Made by a program: the position numbers and the translations under genes. This document shows, piece after piece, positions 60,768-64,000 of a stretch of DNA of 64,000 nt. The stretch comes from Arthrobotrys musiformis. Lineage: Eukaryota; Ascomycota; Orbiliomycetes; Orbiliales; Orbiliaceae. How positions within the stretch are numbered: the stretch's first letter is position 1; each line of letters begins with the position of its first letter. The notes below the pieces were generated by a model. That model had not been told where the DNA came from. It searched no databases and saw only the letters and a program-made list of their open reading frames with translations. Where the stretch lies: assembly GCA_036971715.1 (NCBI GenBank), contig JAVHJL010000001.1, positions 186,001-250,000 on the forward strand, read 5' to 3'.

Positions 60768-62576
60768 ATGTCCGATATCCCCCAGCTATCATCAAGACTG
60801 CAATCCACGTCTCTAGCTCCCGCTACAGCTCCAACCGGAACAAACAACCTCTCCACCCTCCCCGTCGACATCCTAACCCACGACCTCACCCCGCAATTCG
60901 CAAACCCACCGGTCTACCTCTCGCCCGCACCGGTCCTCCAGTCCACGCCGGACAGCACCCCGCTCCGTCAGTTATCGTCTACATCTCGTCATTTTCGAGA
61001 TCTCGTAAGGGGACAGTACAAAACCTACGTTCAGCATCAGTACCCCACCGTCTTCAACCACGCTATCACCGCTTCCAAGGGAGGTGATATCAATCGCATA
61101 AACTGGTTTTCCTTAGCCGTCGACTCCGAGAAGTTATCTCAACGATGGAATCTTCGACAATTCTACATCTCGCGCGTTCAGACGCAGGATGAGGCCACCA
61201 GTCCGAAGGGTAATAATAATAGTCACAGCTTAAGACCTTCAGCGGCGTATTCTCCACGCCTCGATGTCGCAGAAGCGATCGATGGGACCGAGACGTTGGT
61301 TGTGGGTCAGGGTACCTCTGTCGCTATTCGACGCGGGGAATATGCTCCCTGGCAGGAGGTGAAGAGGAAAGGGATGACCGCTGGAGCGGATGATTTGCTT
61401 TCCGTGCATATTTATAACGCGGATACGGTTATTTCGTGTCGCAGTTCCAGTGTTGAAATCATCTCGTCCAAAGGGGATGATGGGAAGGCGAAGATAGTGC
61501 AGACGACGGAGTTGTTCCCTTCCGGACCGAAGAATCCAACCGGTGGGATTACATCCAGCTGTCTTTCGTCGCAGTCGTTTGCGATAACCACCTCGGTGAC
61601 ATCGGGTGATACTAATTCCCTCCAGTTCTTCACGCTGGATGAAGGGACTCCATCGCTTCCAAAGTCGGCGACGTTGGTGACAGACCTCCCGTCGAAGCCG
61701 TATACATCCGCCTTCCTCACAAAGTCAACGATAGCAACCGGCCATCGCGCAGGGATCTCATTACACAATTTAACCTCCTCCGCGATATCCACCACGACCC
61801 CCCCTCAACCGTCAACAATCTATTCCCACGCACTCAGCGTGCACTCTTTAACCACCATCTCCACCCTCTCCCCCAGCATCTTCGCATCAGGCTGGTCGGA
61901 CGGCATAACCCGCCTCTTCGACACCCGTTCAAACGAGTACGTAGCCGAATACGAAAACCCAATCTCAAACGAGTTCGTGCCCGTGTTCTCCCTCCTCCAC
62001 ACCTCACCACTGGGAAACATCCTAATGGCCGGTTCATCCCTCCATCACGCCGTTGAGATCCACGATCTGAGGTATCCCGGGAATATGGTGGGTTACTTTT
62101 CGCCTTACATGTTCAATCCCCTCGAGGGGGAGATGAGGGATATAGTCAGCGAAGGATGCCTGCTTTTCTTCGATAATGTGGTCGGCACGCCGTTTCAGCC
62201 GTTGCAAAGACGGGGGAGGTTTTCGGGGAGGGGTAGTAGTGCTATATACTCCCTTTCCTCGCCGGGCCCGGCGTCCGGGAAGGTGTATATAGGGGAGGAG
62301 AATACGGTTATACAGGTGGATTTTAGGAAGAGGAAGGTGGGAGGGGAATGGGGGAGGGGATTGACGGGGGCAGAGAAGGTGAGGAAGAAGGAGGCGGAGA
62401 GGGGCGCGGGGGGAGGGCATGTGCCCATGTATTGGTTCGATCCGGCGAGAGGGAAGGGGGATGGTGGGGAGGAAAATGGTCCTCATGGCGGGGTTAATGG
62501 GCGGTGGTGGTGCGGTGGGGGTAAGGCAGCGGTAAAGGTGAAGGAGCGCGGGGCGGGTAGGAGCTGGTGGAGGTGA
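60768..62576 (+). CDS. F-box-like protein with WD40-type propeller
   Basis: A frame of 602 aa from the ATG at 60768; the frame stays open nine codons further upstream but has no ATG there. Residues about 32-85 resemble an F-box that has been split: LSTLPVDILTH, then about 30 Pro-rich residues, then LRQLSSTSRHFRDLV. The Pro-rich insert may be an unspliced in-frame intron or a real insertion. The rest looks like a degenerate beta-propeller, with the clearest blade at SIFASGWSDGITRLFDTRS and the next at GNILMAGSSLHHAVEIHDLR. F-box/WD40 proteins recruit substrates to SCF ubiquitin ligases; csn1 in this window encodes part of the complex that recycles those ligases, but the two are 16 kb apart. 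The last 100 residues are Gly/Lys/Arg-rich and the DNA there is strongly G-rich. The reverse-strand frame at 62034-62744 is a shadow. Confidence 0.72.
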   Translation: MSDIPQLSSRLQSTSLAPATAPTGTNNLSTLPVDILTHDLTPQFANPPVYLSPAPVLQSTPDSTPLRQLSSTSRHFRDLVRGQYKTYVQHQYPTVFNHAITASKGGDINRINWFSLAVDSEKLSQRWNLRQFYISRVQTQDEATSPKGNNNSHSLRPSAAYSPRLDVAEAIDGTETLVVGQGTSVAIRRGEYAPWQEVKRKGMTAGADDLLSVHIYNADTVISCRSSSVEIISSKGDDGKAKIVQTTELFPSGPKNPTGGITSSCLSSQSFAITTSVTSGDTNSLQFFTLDEGTPSLPKSATLVTDLPSKPYTSAFLTKSTIATGHRAGISLHNLTSSAISTTTPPQPSTIYSHALSVHSLTTISTLSPSIFASGWSDGITRLFDTRSNEYVAEYENPISNEFVPVFSLLHTSPLGNILMAGSSLHHAVEIHDLRYPGNMVGYFSPYMFNPLEGEMRDIVSEGCLLFFDNVVGTPFQPLQRRGRFSGRGSSAIYSLSSPGPASGKVYIGEENTVIQVDFRKRKVGGEWGRGLTGAEKVRKKEAERGAGGGHVPMYWFDPARGKGDGGEENGPHGGVNGRWWCGGGKAAVKVKERGAGRSWWR

Positions 62577-62999
62577 TCGCATCTCACTCCTAGACTCATC
62601 AAACTTCATAGACGGACAGTAAAAGGCATGTATAGAATGATTTGTTTCCAATCTGGTTAGAATAGAAAAAGAGAACTGCATAGAATCAAACCGTCCCTTG
62701 CGATTGATCATGGTCTTTGGTATCCCCTTCGATCTAGTGCCCACTCCAGCTTAAACATAAAATTTGAAACATACAAGACAAGAAAGATAGACATTCGGAC
62801 GCTGATAAAGACAGTATGACAAACAAAAGACCGAAAACTCCTGGATCCAGTATACCGCCCTCTACCCTCTATCCGTACTTACCTTACCGCCTCCCCATAA
62901 TCGTAGATACCATATGCATGCCCTCGGGCTTCTCCAATTGTGACACATCGTCGTAGATACCTAAGTAGGTACTTTTAGGTATATATGAGCGTATGAGGA
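62577..62999. other. Convergent intergenic region
   Basis: 423 bp between the converging F-box-like/WD40 gene and the cystinosin-type gene. It contains both 3' UTRs. No gene or repeat was seen. Confidence 0.55.
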
Positions 63000-63984
63000 T
63001 TACTCGGAAACCTCATCACGTTCATCCACATACCGCCTCTCCCTCACCAGCGGCGTCCTCTCCGTAGACCCCCTCCTCTCCTCATCCTCCTCCTCCTCCT
63101 CCTCTCCCTCCTTATCCTCCTCCTCACCCCTCACCTGCTCTTTTCCGGGGTAAATAAGGTAGTGTTGGATGATAAACACCACATTCAACGCCATGCTGAT
63201 AACCCCCAGCCCAGTCTTGACAATATTCCCCTTAACCCCATCCCAACCCCCCTCCAAAGCAGCATCAATACCAAGCTGCACAAGCGACAAAACCCCACCC
63301 CAGAAATCAGCCTGAATCTGCCAGATCGAAAATCCCTCTGTAGATTTATTAATATAATTCGTATAAATCTGCGGCAGGTATTTAATCAACGTCACGATCA
63401 ACTTCGACAGCGATAGGGCAGTGGTAACGTCGAGGTAATTAATCTTATCGAAGCTGAAGAAGTTATTATTCTCATCTTGTTCGATTACTGTTAACGAACC
63501 GGAGGCGGCGGAGATGGTGATCCGTTGGTTCGGGAGGGGGGTCGTGGTTACGTTTTTGGGGATCGGGGAGTCGAGTTCTTTTTCGAATTCGTTGCCTGCG
63601 GCGATGCTGGTGATGAGGAGGAGGGTGCTGATGATGCCGATTATTACGCCCCAAATGATCGGTCTGGTCCTCTCCCTCTTCCTTCCGGTTTCGTACCCCC
63701 AGATGGAGGGGAAGAATTGGGAGTAGGTAAGCGTGGCTAGTACCAAAGCGTGCACGGCGAAGGCGAGGTCGTTGAATCTGACGGTCGGGTTCGGGGCGGA
63801 GGGGTACCTCTCGGCGTACTCGGCGCGGATGGTGGAGGAGTAGAGGAGGAGGGAGGTGTAGAGGGAGTAGCAGAGGAAGCCGAGGATGTTGAGGGGGAAG
63901 TAGGAGGTTGCGACGCCGAGGGTGGAGCGGCGGGCGCGGTTCTGCAGGAACTGCGGGTAGAAGGAGAAGGTCCAGAGGGCGAAG
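63000..63984 (-). CDS. Cystinosin/Ers1-type PQ-loop transporter, 5' end missing
   Basis: The frame runs to the right edge. The sequence TGTTAATAG just before 63984 looks like an intron end, so this is probably the last exon and the N-terminus lies outside the window. About 328 residues are visible. Cystinosins are seven-helix H+-coupled cystine exporters of the lysosome/vacuole; the yeast member is Ers1. Two PQ-loops are seen: FALWTFSFYPQFLQNRA at the start, and LSKLIVTLIKYLPQIYTNY with STEGFSIWQIQADFWGGVLS after it. Other helices lie between and after these (for example IIWGVIIGIISTLLLITSIA). A luminal-type loop holds NVTT, a possible glycosylation site. The C-terminus is a long Glu/Asp-rich tract encoded by a CTC/TCC repeat on the plus strand (about 63080-63125), followed by TERTPLV, a possible vacuolar sorting signal. 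Confidence 0.85.
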
Positions 63985-64000
63985 CTATTAACATTCACCA

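Noticed and set aside
62034..62744. 236-aa minus-strand frame opposite the F-box-like/WD40 gene
   Set aside because: It is a Pro/Arg-rich antisense shadow of the G-rich 3' part of that gene.

Overview
The window reads as nuclear DNA of a filamentous ascomycete (Pezizomycotina). The reasons are short GT-AG introns (about 50 to 180 nt, several with CTAAC-type branch sites), an FlbD-type Myb regulator of conidiation, a COP9 signalosome subunit 1, a very long Q/P-rich O-GlcNAc transferase homologue, a DUF3433 membrane protein and a gasdermin-like cell-death protein. Class and genus cannot be read from the sequence. Exon-intron models were built by hand; wherever two or more exons are given, the spliced frame stays open and the summed length is a multiple of three.

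Layout. Positions 1-439 (minus) hold the N-terminal part of a DUF3433 gene that runs off the left edge. A mitochondrial Kae1/Qri7-type tRNA-modification gene lies at 1687-3275 (minus). A desert of about 9.7 kb follows. The intronless flbD gene is at 12957-13976 (plus), followed by a second desert of about 13 kb that may carry broken coding relics. A conserved housekeeping block then runs from 27 to 45 kb: the O-GlcNAc transferase (27024-32563, minus), a mitochondrial aspartate/glutamate carrier (38789-41079, minus) and csn1/csnA (43357-44998, plus). The last two are divergent.

The right third is accessory in character. After another desert (45-50 kb), a subtilisin-family (S8) protease gene (50111-51842, plus) is followed in tandem by a gene for a gasdermin-like protein (53888-54771, plus). 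A secreted protein of unknown function lies tail-to-tail with the latter (55163-56367, minus). A secreted Thr-rich protein with a Cys-rich tail (58851-60128, plus), an F-box-like/WD40 protein (60768-62576, plus) and the 3' part of a cystinosin-type PQ-loop transporter (63000-63984, minus) complete the window.

The point of most interest is the S8 protease and gasdermin-like pair. It resembles the HET-Q2/HET-Q1 allorecognition module of Podospora, in which a subtilisin-like protease cleaves a gasdermin-like protein to trigger regulated cell death. The protease keeps its full catalytic set (D165, H226, N313, S401 in the spliced model). It carries an unusual N-terminal membrane segment that a TATA box inside intron 1 could bypass.
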